Assembly (NCBI RefSeq): GCF_009741735.1
Contig: NZ_WHOH01000001.1
Location: forward strand, 1,364,001-1,428,000
Source: Lentibacillus sp. JNUCC-1
GTDB lineage: Bacteria; Bacillota; Bacilli; Bacillales; Amphibacillaceae
DNA: 64,000 nt
Direction of reading: 5' to 3'
Part shown: in pieces, positions 34,089-42,975 of the stretch
Numbering within the stretch: position 1 is the first letter of the stretch
Layout of the letters: each line of letters starts with the position of its first letter
Program-made: the position numbers and the translations under genes
Notes under the pieces: generated by a model
The model's input: the letters and a program-made list of their open reading frames with translations, nothing else
Database searches by the model: none
Told to the model about the DNA's origin: nothing

Positions 34089-34617
34089 CGTCATCACCTG
34101 ACTCATCGTCGTCAAGCATTTTATCCACGACCTCATCACTTTTCCGTTTGGCCACCTCATTCGTTACAACCAAGATAATGATAAAAAACGGCAAGTAAAT
34201 CATCAGGGATACAAATGCCACCATGAAAAAGTAATAAATGCTTTGGCCCACACCATCCGCATATTGCACAGCACTGTTAATTCCGAAAGCAAGTGCCATG
34301 CCGATGCCAAGTGCAATACTTATGACAAGAGTTTTCTTGCGCATCGACCATTTGCTTGTGCGGTCATGCAATTCGACTTCAGCTGAGTATATGCCCAGTC
34401 GTGCCGAACGAAATAAATAATAAACGCCGCCCCCGATCAGGATGATTAACTCGGTGTAAATCCGATTATGCTCTGTGCTCATATCGTAAACAAATTGTTT
34501 GATAATGATTGAGCTCATGCAAATCACAATGACTACAATATACAATTCAGCATAAATCTTGTTTCTGACGTTAACAATTCGCTCATCTTCGTTTTTCTTT
34601 CTTTTGAAAATCCCCAT
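34075..34617 (-). CDS. Membrane protein of the DUF6773 type, first gene of the XRE/ABC operon
   Basis: A 180-residue protein with four hydrophobic segments in two pairs (YIVVIVICMSSIIIKQFVYDM / IILIGGGVYYLF, then TLVISIALGIGMALAFGIN / YYFFMVAFVSLMIYLPFFIIILVV) and a highly acidic tail (KMLDDDESGDDDEKH). The pairing with an XRE regulator is typical of this family in Bacilli. Function unknown; membrane sensing for the regulator is a guess. Confidence 0.7.
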   Translation of the reverse strand: MGIFKRKKNEDERIVNVRNKIYAELYIVVIVICMSSIIIKQFVYDMSTEHNRIYTELIILIGGGVYYLFRSARLGIYSAEVELHDRTSKWSMRKKTLVISIALGIGMALAFGINSAVQYADGVGQSIYYFFMVAFVSLMIYLPFFIIILVVTNEVAKRKSDEVVDKMLDDDESGDDDEKH

Positions 34618-34666
34618 ATTGACGGCTCCTTTCTTGTATCTAAAATAATCGTACCCTATTTTGTAG

Positions 34667-34715
34667 CATTTTGCAATATATACTTGTCATTTTGACTGTA
34701 TAATAATGCAAAATG
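34667..34715 (-). promoter_or_regulatory. Operator-like inverted repeat upstream of the XRE/ABC operon
   Basis: CATTTTGCA (34667-34675) and its complement TGCAAAATG (34707-34715) are perfect 9-bp arms 31 bases apart, and the inner flanks are also similar (ATATATAC / GTATAATA). They lie 50-100 bases before the first gene of the operon. Confidence 0.5.
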
Positions 34716-34732
34716 TAATATAAAATGTTTTT

Positions 34733-34766
34733 TCATAAAAAAAACTGCCCTAATGTTTGGGCAGGC
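34733..34766 (-). terminator. Terminator of the sodium channel gene
   Basis: On the minus strand CTGCCC-8-GGGCAG is followed by eight Ts. Confidence 0.85.
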
Positions 34767-34781
34767 AGATATTTTATAGAC

Positions 34782-35564
34782 TTACTTTTCTTTTAACAAC
34801 TGCTTAATCTCCTCAAGCTCCTTCTGCACTTCAGCCAGTTTGACCTCTGTTGGTGACAGGTTTTCCTCAGCATTCGCTTCTTCCACATTGTTCACGACAA
34901 CACCGACAAACAGGTTGAAGATCACAAACGTCCCGATCAGAATAAACGTCACGAAAAACCACCACGATGAAGGATCCAGTGCTAAAATAGGACGCATCAC
35001 ACCGCTTGCCCAAGATTCCAAAGTCACAACCTGAAACAGAGTTAACAGCGACGAATGCAAACTACCAAAGTACTCTGGTGCTACGTCCTTAAACAGCATC
35101 GTGCCAATCACACCATATATGTAAAAAAACAAACTGAGCAAAAGTAAAATCGTCCCCATCGATGGAATCGTCAAGAGCAGCGCATTCACCATCCGGCGCA
35201 ATGACGGTACGATGGAAATCGCCCGGAGAACACGGAGCACACGCAAGATTCGCAGCACTGTTACATAGTATGCGCCAACTAAAATATGCCCGCTGGCAAC
35301 AATGACAAAATCAAACAAACTCCACGGATCTGTGAAAAATGCTTTCAAGGACGTGCTGCCAATGAGTCTAATGATAATTTCAATGGTAAATATCCAAAGC
35401 AGGGCCTGATCCACAATATATATGAGGCTCCCATATTTAACGGCAACCGATTCATACGTCTCCAACCCGACAAGCACGGCATTCACCAATATTAATCCGA
35501 TAATCACATTCATGAATACCGGGTGCTCTGATATCGTTCTGCATGTCATTTTAATCTGTTTCAT
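34782..35564 (-). CDS. Voltage-gated sodium channel, NaChBac family
   Basis: A 260-residue one-repeat channel subunit that would form a tetramer. Six membrane segments include the voltage sensor S4 (RILRVLRVLRAISIVPSLRRMV, regularly spaced Arg) and the pore with selectivity filter TLESWASGV, the same as in NaChBac. The C-terminus is a coiled coil (EVKLAEVQKELEEIKQLLKEK) that assembles the tetramer. In alkaliphilic and halophilic Bacilli such channels supply Na+ entry for flagellar motors, pH homeostasis and chemotaxis. It is a single gene with its own terminator. Confidence 0.95.
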   Translation of the reverse strand: MKQIKMTCRTISEHPVFMNVIIGLILVNAVLVGLETYESVAVKYGSLIYIVDQALLWIFTIEIIIRLIGSTSLKAFFTDPWSLFDFVIVASGHILVGAYYVTVLRILRVLRVLRAISIVPSLRRMVNALLLTIPSMGTILLLLSLFFYIYGVIGTMLFKDVAPEYFGSLHSSLLTLFQVVTLESWASGVMRPILALDPSSWWFFVTFILIGTFVIFNLFVGVVVNNVEEANAEENLSPTEVKLAEVQKELEEIKQLLKEK

Positions 35565-35644
35565 TACATCACGCTCCCCCTTTGCTTATTTTACTGATTC
35601 GAGAGGCTTCTGTCACCTTTTATTTTGTATGATTTCTCCCCATA

Positions 35645-35680
35645 AAAACTCCCCTGCCATGTTTCCACAGCAAGGGGGTA
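35645..35680 (-). terminator. Probable terminator of the DUF5412 gene
   Basis: On the minus strand CCCCCTTGC and GCAGGGG pair around a 12-base loop and are followed by a run of Ts. Confidence 0.55.
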
Positions 35681-35685
35681 TGAAG

Positions 35686-36225
35686 TCATTCATGCTCGTA
35701 GCATGTCTCATACGTCTCTTTCAGGAGCAAACTTTGACAAGCAAGTCCTGTATCATGGTAAATCTCTGTCATGACGTTGAGCTCAATACTTCTTTCATAT
35801 TTGTTGTTTCCAGATGTTTCATTCTGGATATACAGGGTTTCGCCGTCTGTCCACTTCAATGAAAATTGTTCTTTTGCATTGCCTAAATAGATCGTCTTCA
35901 CATGATCGCCGTTGTTGTGGTCTGTCACATCAACCCATACATTCACGCCACCTGCCGCTCCACCATATGTGTTGTAATAGGCATCGGCAGTGTATTGGCC
36001 ATCCGGTGAAGGTAATGGGGCTTTATAATGCTCACCTTCAAGACCGGAAAAGCTGAAGAAATACAACCGATATACCATTATGGCTGATGTCAGAGTGATG
36101 CCCACCACTAATGCTGCCGCCCATCTTTTCGGGAAGGGCTTCTTTTTCACCAGGAAAGCAACAAGGTTATAGGAAAATATGATGAATAAGACCGTTGTGG
36201 CCGGGAATAATAATATGCCCAGCAA
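35686..36225 (-). CDS. DUF5412-like membrane-anchored protein
   Basis: 179 residues: two N-terminal helices (LGILLFPATTVLFIIFSYNLVAFLV and WAAALVVGITLTSAIMVYRLYFF), then an extracellular domain with LPSPDGQYTADAYYNTYGGAAGGVNVWVDVTD and YERSIELNVMTEIYHDTGLACQ. The SPDGQYTADAYY...GGAAGGV pattern is typical of DUF5412 proteins. Function unknown. It stands between the sodium channel and the cobalamin ECF genes. Confidence 0.72.
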   Translation of the reverse strand: MLGILLFPATTVLFIIFSYNLVAFLVKKKPFPKRWAAALVVGITLTSAIMVYRLYFFSFSGLEGEHYKAPLPSPDGQYTADAYYNTYGGAAGGVNVWVDVTDHNNGDHVKTIYLGNAKEQFSLKWTDGETLYIQNETSGNNKYERSIELNVMTEIYHDTGLACQSLLLKETYETCYEHE

Positions 36226-36286
36226 GTTAAGTAAAATACGTCTCCCACCTTTAGGATCAGTAGTATCTTCATTTTACCATATTAAT

Positions 36287-36976
36287 CTACCTCAAAAGGT
36301 CATATTTTTTCTGAAATCTCTCCAACGTACGAATCCAGCTGGCACCAAATACCGCGAGAAAAAACACATTGGACAGGGCGTGACTGACATCATGTGAGAT
36401 GCTGTTGGCATATAGAGTAATCAGGAATTCCCATGAAACGTTCTCCATATTACTGGTGACGATCCAGAGGTTCATGATCCAGCCAAATAGAATGCCCCAC
36501 ACGAAGCCAAACACAAGGCGCATCCACGTGTTCCGCATGATCCAAGTGTTCTTGAGCAGCCCGGCTGTCATCCCGATCATACCCCATGCGTACATTTGCC
36601 ACGGTGTCCATGGACCCTGGCCGAGAAAGATGTTCGATACAATAGCCGCAACAGCACCAACCATAAAGCCAGATTCAGCACCAAACACGATACCTGCTAC
36701 GATGATGACAAAGGTGGTCGGCTGGACACTCGGCAAGCCGGCAAATGGTACCCGACTCACCGCTGCGACTGCCGCAAGCATAGCTAAGATGACCACTTCC
36801 CGTGCCTGCACATCACGCCATTCAAAGCGGATAAAGAATGGAATCATCGTAGCCGCTAGAATGATCATACTCAATAAAAAGTAAGCATGGTAATTATAAA
36901 GGACGTACATAATCCCGAGCAGGAGAGCAATGAGCACGGCTGCAGCTGCTAAGAATAAGCGCGATCGCACTGCCAT
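36287..36976 (-). CDS. ECF transporter S component, predicted cobalamin-specific
   Basis: The substrate-binding membrane subunit of an energy-coupling-factor importer; 229 residues with about seven hydrophobic segments, including VVILAMLAAVAAVSRVPFAGLPSVQPTTFVIIVAGIVFGAESGFMVGAVAAIVSNIFLGQGPWTPWQM. PSVQPTTF and GPWTPWQM are features of this S-component group. It overlaps the ATPase gene by 28 bases and has GGGGAGG upstream. The cobalamin riboswitch at the head of the operon makes B12 or a precursor the likely cargo. Confidence 0.85.
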   Translation of the reverse strand: MAVRSRLFLAAAAVLIALLLGIMYVLYNYHAYFLLSMIILAATMIPFFIRFEWRDVQAREVVILAMLAAVAAVSRVPFAGLPSVQPTTFVIIVAGIVFGAESGFMVGAVAAIVSNIFLGQGPWTPWQMYAWGMIGMTAGLLKNTWIMRNTWMRLVFGFVWGILFGWIMNLWIVTSNMENVSWEFLITLYANSISHDVSHALSNVFFLAVFGASWIRTLERFQKKYDLLR

Positions 36977-38625
36977 GTCTGCACCGCCTCCCCTAGGGTT
37001 AATGCACCGGGATGTTGTCCATTCCTTGTGGCTCTGTTAATCGCCGTTGTATAAAAGTAATTGCCTTTAAACAACTCAGCAGGTGTGCCGATTGCCGTGA
37101 TTTCCCCGTCAAACAGCATGGCACAAGTATGAGCACCTTCTGCAGCAAACTCGATATCATGTGTGACCATCACAATCGTCAAGCCCGACTGATTCAGCTC
37201 TTTGAGTATGTCTGCCAGCTGCTGCTTAAACGCTGGGTCAAGCCCCTTAGTCGGTTCATCAATTAATAACACATCTGGCTCACCCAGCAGCATACACGCA
37301 AGGGCAGCCTTCTGCATTTCCCCGCCTGATAAATCATACGGATGTCGATCAAGCAAATGCTGTAACTCGAAACGGCTGGCCATCTCTGCAATTGTTCCAA
37401 CCTGCTTTTTCCCATCCATATCTGCAAGCACCGCTGCCATTTCTTTTCGAACTGTATCATGCAGGAAATATGTACGCGGATTCTGGGGTAAATAAGCCAT
37501 CACCCGAGACAGCTCATCCCCTTTCAGCTTATGGACAGGCTTCCCGCTCAACTTAGCGGTTCCCCGCTGTGGTTGAATCATGCCAATACACGCTTTTAAA
37601 AGGGTTGTTTTGCCTGAACCATTGCCTCCTACAAGTGCCAAATAATCTCCATGCCCAACTTTTAGCGATAGATTCTTAAGGATTAAAGGGGCATGGCGTC
37701 CATACTGAAAAAAGATTCGGTCCAGCTCAAGGAAAGCTGACTTTCCGGAATGAGGATGCTTATTTGCTGAGGGCTCTCGCGAGAACAATAGGTTCTGATA
37801 TGTATTAAGCCATGCTTTCGTGTCCTTAACGGTGAGCGGCAATTTTCCGGCTTCGGCTTCCCACGACTTCTCCAGATATAACGCAGGCAAGGTTGGGATA
37901 TAAGGCAGGTATGATTGCCCATTGTAAAGCTGTTTGATCACTTCTCTGCTTGGTCCTACTACTGCTATTGTGCCTTTGTCCATCATCACGACCTTATCTG
38001 CTACAGAAAATAGTTCTTCCAGCCGATGTTCTACGAGAACAATCGTCATGCCCAGCTCCTCGTTTAAACGCTCAAGCATGGTGATGAGTTCTTTAGCAGC
38101 AATCGGATCAAGCTGTGATGTGGGTTCATCCAGCAAAAGGACGCTCGGCTTCAGCAGTAAGACAGATAACAGATTCAGCATTTGCTTCTGTCCGCCGGAG
38201 AGTTCGGACGGTTTTTGATCAAGCATTGCTTCCATTCCAAAGAAGTGAACCATCTCAGCCACGCGGCGCCGCATTTCAAATCGGTCATAGCCGAGATTTT
38301 CCATAGCAAATACCAGCTCTTGCATCACATCATCCATTACAATTTGGTTGTCAGGATCTTGAAACACCAACCCAACCTCTTCCATCAGCTTTTTCTCATC
38401 CCAGTCCGCAAGCGGGGTGCCAAAGTAACTGATTTGACCTGTGATAAGCCCAGCGGGGGCCAGCTCTTGTTTAAGCAAACGGAGCAACGTTGTTTTGCCA
38501 CAGCCACTTGGACCGCACACAACCGTAAACGTACCCTCACTGATCCTTAGCGATACATTTTTAAGAGCAGGCGCGTCCATATCTGGATAAAAAAATGTCA
38601 CTTCATCTATGTTAAACGCATCCAT
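36949..38625 (-). CDS. ECF transporter ATPase, two fused ABC domains
   Basis: 558 residues with two complete ABC units. The first has GPSGCGKTTLLRLL, LSGGQKQMLNLL and SVLLLDEPTSQLDP; the second has GGNGSGKTTLLKACIG, LSGGEMQKAALAC and DVLLIDEPTKGLDP. Most housekeeping ECF modules use two separate ATPases; fusion is common in dedicated systems. It lies between the T and S component genes with overlaps on both sides, so the module is dedicated to this S component. Confidence 0.92.
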   Translation of the reverse strand: MDAFNIDEVTFFYPDMDAPALKNVSLRISEGTFTVVCGPSGCGKTTLLRLLKQELAPAGLITGQISYFGTPLADWDEKKLMEEVGLVFQDPDNQIVMDDVMQELVFAMENLGYDRFEMRRRVAEMVHFFGMEAMLDQKPSELSGGQKQMLNLLSVLLLKPSVLLLDEPTSQLDPIAAKELITMLERLNEELGMTIVLVEHRLEELFSVADKVVMMDKGTIAVVGPSREVIKQLYNGQSYLPYIPTLPALYLEKSWEAEAGKLPLTVKDTKAWLNTYQNLLFSREPSANKHPHSGKSAFLELDRIFFQYGRHAPLILKNLSLKVGHGDYLALVGGNGSGKTTLLKACIGMIQPQRGTAKLSGKPVHKLKGDELSRVMAYLPQNPRTYFLHDTVRKEMAAVLADMDGKKQVGTIAEMASRFELQHLLDRHPYDLSGGEMQKAALACMLLGEPDVLLIDEPTKGLDPAFKQQLADILKELNQSGLTIVMVTHDIEFAAEGAHTCAMLFDGEITAIGTPAELFKGNYFYTTAINRATRNGQHPGALTLGEAVQTWQCDRAYS

Positions 38626-39485
38626 CGTATATATTCCCTCCCTTCAACCAGCAATGGGAAGCTGTACAGCACTGTCATCGCTGCCAGCACAACCCAATCC
38701 AATGCAAATAAATGTAGTGTGCCAAGCTCGGGGTAAATGAGTATTTTTCCATAGCCAAGCGAGCCCCCGGCGATTACGATTGCGAACAGGCCTGTCATGC
38801 TAGCAAGCCATCCCCAGTCCCGGCCCTCCATCCGATACGGCATGTACGATGTTTTTCGGCCAGATCCATATCCCCTTACTTTCATGGAGTCTGCAGTCTG
38901 AACCGCCTCTTCCATGGACCATGTTAAAAGGATCTGGATTTTAACAAGGCCTGTTTTGGCCCGTTGCCGAATCGGTCCATCCGTCATCGTTAAGCCCCTC
39001 ACCCGCTGCACGGCATTGATTTCATCCAGCCTGTCTTTCAAAAGTGGCACAAATCGAATAGCAAGCATCATTAAAAATGCTGTTCTCGGTAAAATACGCG
39101 AAAATATAAATAAAAACTTATTGCCGTTTAAAACATGGTTAAAAGATAGGAACAGCATTAAAATGATGACGATTGAGAGTGCCATAACAATGCCATACAT
39201 CAGTGCTTCTAATGTGACCTGCTTGCCGCGGAAATAAAATAAAATATTTGTACCGCGTGAGACGAGAAATGGATTCAGCACAACAATCAGGATGATCATT
39301 GCACCGTAAATTGGGAACCATTTGCGCAGTGTCCTGCCCCGGTCATGTGTAAAATTCACCGCTACAATTAAAAGTGTACCTATCACTAGAAAGATGGGAT
39401 GCGTGACATACATGGCAAGCGATCCGATATAGATATAATACATCAGCATAACAAAAGGATGATACCCGTGAATGCCATTTTCCAT
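38607..39485 (-). CDS. ECF transporter T component (EcfT-like)
   Basis: A scaffold membrane protein of about 292 residues that couples the ATPase to the S component. It shows several membrane segments and the two Ala-Arg-Gly-like coupling motifs typical of T components (QRVRGLTMTDGP and SMKVRGYGSGRKT). I chose ATG 39485 (GGAG 8 bases upstream). The open frame extends upstream across a hairpin into the end of the DUF4430 gene, which I regard as chance. Confidence 0.88.
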   Translation of the reverse strand: MENGIHGYHPFVMLMYYIYIGSLAMYVTHPIFLVIGTLLIVAVNFTHDRGRTLRKWFPIYGAMIILIVVLNPFLVSRGTNILFYFRGKQVTLEALMYGIVMALSIVIILMLFLSFNHVLNGNKFLFIFSRILPRTAFLMMLAIRFVPLLKDRLDEINAVQRVRGLTMTDGPIRQRAKTGLVKIQILLTWSMEEAVQTADSMKVRGYGSGRKTSYMPYRMEGRDWGWLASMTGLFAIVIAGGSLGYGKILIYPELGTLHLFALDWVVLAAMTVLYSFPLLVEGREYIRWMRLT

Positions 39486-39510
39486 TTCATACACTCCTAT
39501 CAAAAGAAGA

Positions 39511-39542
39511 GATCCGCAGCGCTGCCAGGCAGGCTGCGGATC
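39511..39542 (-). other. Hairpin between the DUF4430 and EcfT genes
   Basis: GATCCGCAGC and GCTGCGGATC are perfect 10-bp arms with a 12-base loop. There is no long T tract, so it is more likely an mRNA processing or stability hairpin, or a weak attenuator, than a full terminator. Confidence 0.6.
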
Positions 39543-39552
39543 ATTTTGGCGT

Positions 39553-40568
39553 CTAGTTAGGACATTTGCCGTCACGACGGACCGGTTTCAGATCTGCACC
39601 CAAGTCCTTTCCGAGATTGTTCGTGTACAGCCATTCTATTCTGTCTCCATCACACAAAGGCACAACCCCTGCCCCCGATCAGGAAAAACGCCGTTAATTC
39701 TATACATCCAGCCACTGCCTTGCCCGCGGTCAAATTCATACACGTTCCGCATGCCTTCTACATATGCCGTAGCACCCTGACCACCGCGGTAGTCCATCTG
39801 AATCTTTCTGTTCCGGGTGACGCGGATAAGCACGTCAAGAACCGTTTCTTCCTCAGTAATATCGACTTTGACAGGTGGAAGCGGGACTTCAGCAGATCCG
39901 TCAGTCGGACACCCACCTTTTCCCGGGTTATCCTTACACCACTGCTGGCCTGATGAACCTTCTGCTGCAATAACGATCGAGTGGGTCACAGACGGCTTGC
40001 TTGGTTTAGGCGGTGGCGCTGGTTTTTCATCCTCGGATTTGCTGTCCTTCTTTTTGGGCGGATCTTTCTTCTCTTGTTTCTGATCATATTTCTTGTCTTG
40101 CTTCTGCTTTTGTTTTTTATCTTGCTTTGCAGAGGACGTGTTTTCTTTTTTTGAGTCTGACTTTTTGGTAGAAGACTTTGATTGAGATTGACCTGGGTCA
40201 GATGCCTTTCCATCTTCTGAACTGCTGGTGTCATGTTTTGACTGACGCTCTTTTTCTCCGGAATCATTGGTTTTGGAAGATGAATCACTTTTACCAGAAG
40301 AACCTGCCTGTTCAGACTTAGAGGCTCCTTTTTCATCAGAGCTTTCAACCTGCTCTTTGTCCTCTGTCGATCGTTCGATTGTTTTATGATCCTGATCTGG
40401 CAGTTCCTCATCGGCATCACCAACAGCGACTTGTTCATCGGTTTGTGGTTTTCCTTCATTCGACTCAAGTCCTGTAGGTTTTTTAAGCGAATCCCCACAA
40501 CCGCCCAATCCCACTAAAAGAGCCGCTGCCAGCACCATGAATAAAATGAGCTTAATCGATTGCTTCAC
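39553..40568 (-). pseudogene. DUF4430 lipoprotein (transcobalamin C-domain-like), frameshifted near its end
   Basis: The visible frame (40568 to 39636) has a signal peptide with lipobox LGGC, a long Ser/Lys/Asp-rich spacer of about 170 residues, and a C-terminal DUF4430 domain (VKVDITEEETVLDVLIRVTR ... AYVEGMRNVYEFDRGQGSGWMYRINGVFPDRG). It then runs into an unrelated CLCVMETE and stops. Adding one G to the run at 39672-39676 restores GAGVVPLCDGDRIEWLYTNN and an end at 39553. DUF4430 is related to the cobalamin-covering C-terminal domain of animal transcobalamin and intrinsic factor. The lipoprotein probably helps capture cobalamin outside the cell. Confidence 0.82.
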
Positions 40569-40604
40569 ATCGTCCCCTCCCCGCGTATTACCTTCATTAC
40601 AATT

Positions 40605-42593
40605 TTAATTCAAAGCTTTTTTCTTTCTGTAAACATATACAGCTCCTGTTGCACCACCAATGATTAAAAGCGCCATGCCTGCGGTAAGAATGTTAAACAT
40701 GTTTGAAGCGGTTTTAGGGAGTGATTGCCCTGTTTTTTCCGACTGATCGTTATTTTTTACATTTGAACCGGTGTTGGTTTGATTACCATCTTTTTGATCT
40801 GCTGATGGGACGCCCTTATCCTGGTCGTCATCCCTTTTGTCCGGTCCTTGAGTCTCTTCTTCCTTATTTGGTTTCTCCTGATCTTCTGGCGTTTTTTTAT
40901 CTTCAGTTGTTTCTGGTGTGGTAACCGTCGTCGATGTCTCAGCCGTGTTGTTCAGGTTGTCAGTTGCTTTAAGTTTATATTCGTAAGTTGTCTCTGCCTG
41001 AACCTCTTTATCTGTGAAACGACCTTCCGTTACCTCTCCTAGAAGCTCACCATCTCGATAAATGGCATACTGCTTGATTCCGGAAGCATCTGTCGCAGAA
41101 AACTCCAGTGTCACTTTGTCAGTGGTAATGTCTGTTGCTTTGAGTACCAGATCTGACGGTGCTTTCTCGTCAACAAACACGCCATATGTTGAAAAGTGAT
41201 CTACATCCACTGTAACGGTTCCTTTGCCAGCATCGACTTTTCCACCTTGGTATATCCATTCGCCGCTTTCTTCATCCAAATAATAGATCGCAGCCTTTTC
41301 TGGATGCTCAACGCTTTGATCCAATCCCATCACTAACTCAAATTTGTCTTCAGGATTTTCGCCATCTGGATATTTAAACGTAAATGTAAAAGCTTCTCCA
41401 GCTTGTTTCAGCACCGTATCGTTAACGGCTTTTTCATATGGTTGTACATCCAATGTTGTCCCGTCTGGCAGATCATCTGGCATTTGAACGGATGTTTTAC
41501 TATCTGGCACTTGATGGGTGTTCCCTTTGTCTACTTGATTATCAGGTTTCTCTGGTTTTGGATCTGGTTTTTCTTCGGGCGGATTTATAGGGGCACTTGT
41601 TCCAAAATGGTACAAAGGCCCTTCGTTATTCAAAAACTTTTTATAAGCAACCAAAGCTTGGAGAGCCTGCTCTGTTGCCATGGCATTAGAGGCTGAATCA
41701 CCCATTGTGTGCTTGAAACCACCGTCTTCGTGTTGATATTTAAGTAAATGGCTAATCACATCATGACCATTCTTCGTGAATTTGTCTCCAGCAGGGTTGA
41801 TACCAAAAGCTGTCAACCCTATCACTACTTGAGAGGCAGCTTCACTTGTAATCCCTCCGACAAAGTCTCCGCCATCGAAGCCTGCTTCTTCTTTTTGGAC
41901 GCCGGAAAGCCAGGTGACAGCTTTATTAAGGGCGGTTTTAACTTTTGGCTGATCTTTATATGGACTCATTGCGATGATCACCATTGCAGTTATATCGATG
42001 CTTGGCGAATCAAAAGCTTCGTTCAGATTCCAGCTTCCATCGTCATTTTGCGTGCTCAACAATTGGTTAACGAGTTTCTGCCGTGTCCACCGTGCATCTT
42101 CAGGCACATCATACTTTTTTGTGTCCAGTGCGATTAATGCAAATGCTGGTCCATTGTTCCCTTGAAATGTCATCGTATCGAAGTCACCGCGTCGGTTTGG
42201 ACTATTATAAATCAGTTCTATCAGATTTAACGATTCGATTTGTCTGGGCTCTTTACCAATAGCAGCAGCTGCCATGGCAATCCGTTCAATATCTGTAATC
42301 TTAATTCTTCCATTATCAAGGCCTCTGACAATCTGATCTTTAATATGCTGATGCATTCTTTCTTCATAAGATGCCGGTACATCTTTCCCTGCCGTTGCTA
42401 AACCAATGGCTTCCCACTCGGAGTTCACACCACTGTCTAATATATGTTGAACCGCCGCATCAATCGCAGCGTTCACTTCATCCCGATAATCCTTACCCCC
42501 GGAAGCTTGTGCCGTATTCAATCCTGGCAGTACTGTGAACATAACCATTAAAAACGCCAACAGTGTATACAACAATTTTGATTTAAATCTCAA
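40605..42593 (-). CDS. LPXTG-anchored alpha/alpha-barrel protein, predicted cobalamin scavenger
   Basis: A 662-residue surface protein. A signal peptide (about 1-31) is followed by an alpha/alpha-barrel of the prenyltransferase/intrinsic-factor type (about 35-330) with QNDDGSWNLNEAFDSPSIDITAMVIIAM and YQHEDGGFKHTMGDSASNAMATEQALQAL repeats. Then come a Pro-rich spacer, a beta domain, an Fn3-like domain (about 480-565), an acidic spacer, and a sortase signal LPKTA with a membrane helix and basic tail (YRKKKALN). The catalytic Asp motif of true prenyltransferases is not evident. Animal intrinsic factor combines this barrel with a DUF4430-like domain, and here the DUF4430 gene is next in the same riboswitch-controlled operon. 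Confidence 0.85.
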   Translation of the reverse strand: MRFKSKLLYTLLAFLMVMFTVLPGLNTAQASGGKDYRDEVNAAIDAAVQHILDSGVNSEWEAIGLATAGKDVPASYEERMHQHIKDQIVRGLDNGRIKITDIERIAMAAAAIGKEPRQIESLNLIELIYNSPNRRGDFDTMTFQGNNGPAFALIALDTKKYDVPEDARWTRQKLVNQLLSTQNDDGSWNLNEAFDSPSIDITAMVIIAMSPYKDQPKVKTALNKAVTWLSGVQKEEAGFDGGDFVGGITSEAASQVVIGLTAFGINPAGDKFTKNGHDVISHLLKYQHEDGGFKHTMGDSASNAMATEQALQALVAYKKFLNNEGPLYHFGTSAPINPPEEKPDPKPEKPDNQVDKGNTHQVPDSKTSVQMPDDLPDGTTLDVQPYEKAVNDTVLKQAGEAFTFTFKYPDGENPEDKFELVMGLDQSVEHPEKAAIYYLDEESGEWIYQGGKVDAGKGTVTVDVDHFSTYGVFVDEKAPSDLVLKATDITTDKVTLEFSATDASGIKQYAIYRDGELLGEVTEGRFTDKEVQAETTYEYKLKATDNLNNTAETSTTVTTPETTEDKKTPEDQEKPNKEEETQGPDKRDDDQDKGVPSADQKDGNQTNTGSNVKNNDQSEKTGQSLPKTASNMFNILTAGMALLIIGGATGAVYVYRKKKALN

Positions 42594-42686
42594 ATAAATT
42601 CTCTCCCCTATGATTATGTATGATTGATTCAGAGCGCCCTGTTTTCACCTCCTGCAGCGGGCCGATATTCCCGGCTCCCAGAGCAT

Positions 42687-42716
42687 CAAAAAGCCCTTGC
42701 CTAAAAAGACAAGGGT
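42687..42716 (-). terminator. Intrinsic terminator of the cobalamin riboswitch
   Basis: On the minus strand CCCTTG (42710-42715) and CAAGGG (42694-42699) form a stem with a 10-base loop, followed by CTTTTTG. It lies between the riboswitch aptamer and the first gene and fits transcription attenuation on B12 binding. Confidence 0.75.
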
Positions 42717-42764
42717 GCAGAATGTTATGTCATCATACGGAAAACACGTCCCGATATCATGCCA

Positions 42765-42975
42765 AAAAACACATACCTTGATCCTGGAAGGCGTGAACTT
42801 AGAAGCGTTTTGGCAAGTCTCCTGACTCATGGGTCACAGCTTGCTCCGCCTTCCCGGTTATACCAGTGGCATTTGGAGGTCGCTCACCATTTACAGTGGC
42901 CGGTCCGTTCAGGATTTTCACCTGATTCCTTTTTAATCCTTTGCTATTGCGGCAAAAGAACCAAAAGCGCATATC
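42765..42975 (-). promoter_or_regulatory. Cobalamin (AdoCbl-type) riboswitch
   Basis: On the minus strand the conserved blocks follow in order: GGTGAAAATCC (42912-42922), GAACGG...CCGGCCACTG, GAGCGACC, a second GCCACTG (42864-42870), CCGGGAAGGCGGAGCAAGC, and the B12-box region GTCAGGAGACTTGCC (42812-42826). A terminator follows before the LPXTG protein. This places the downstream ECF operon under cobalamin control. The outer limits are approximate. Confidence 0.93.

Noticed and set aside
40605..42593. Squalene/prenyltransferase enzyme
   Set aside because: It is exported and wall-anchored, lacks an evident catalytic Asp motif, and is under a cobalamin riboswitch; a binding role fits better.
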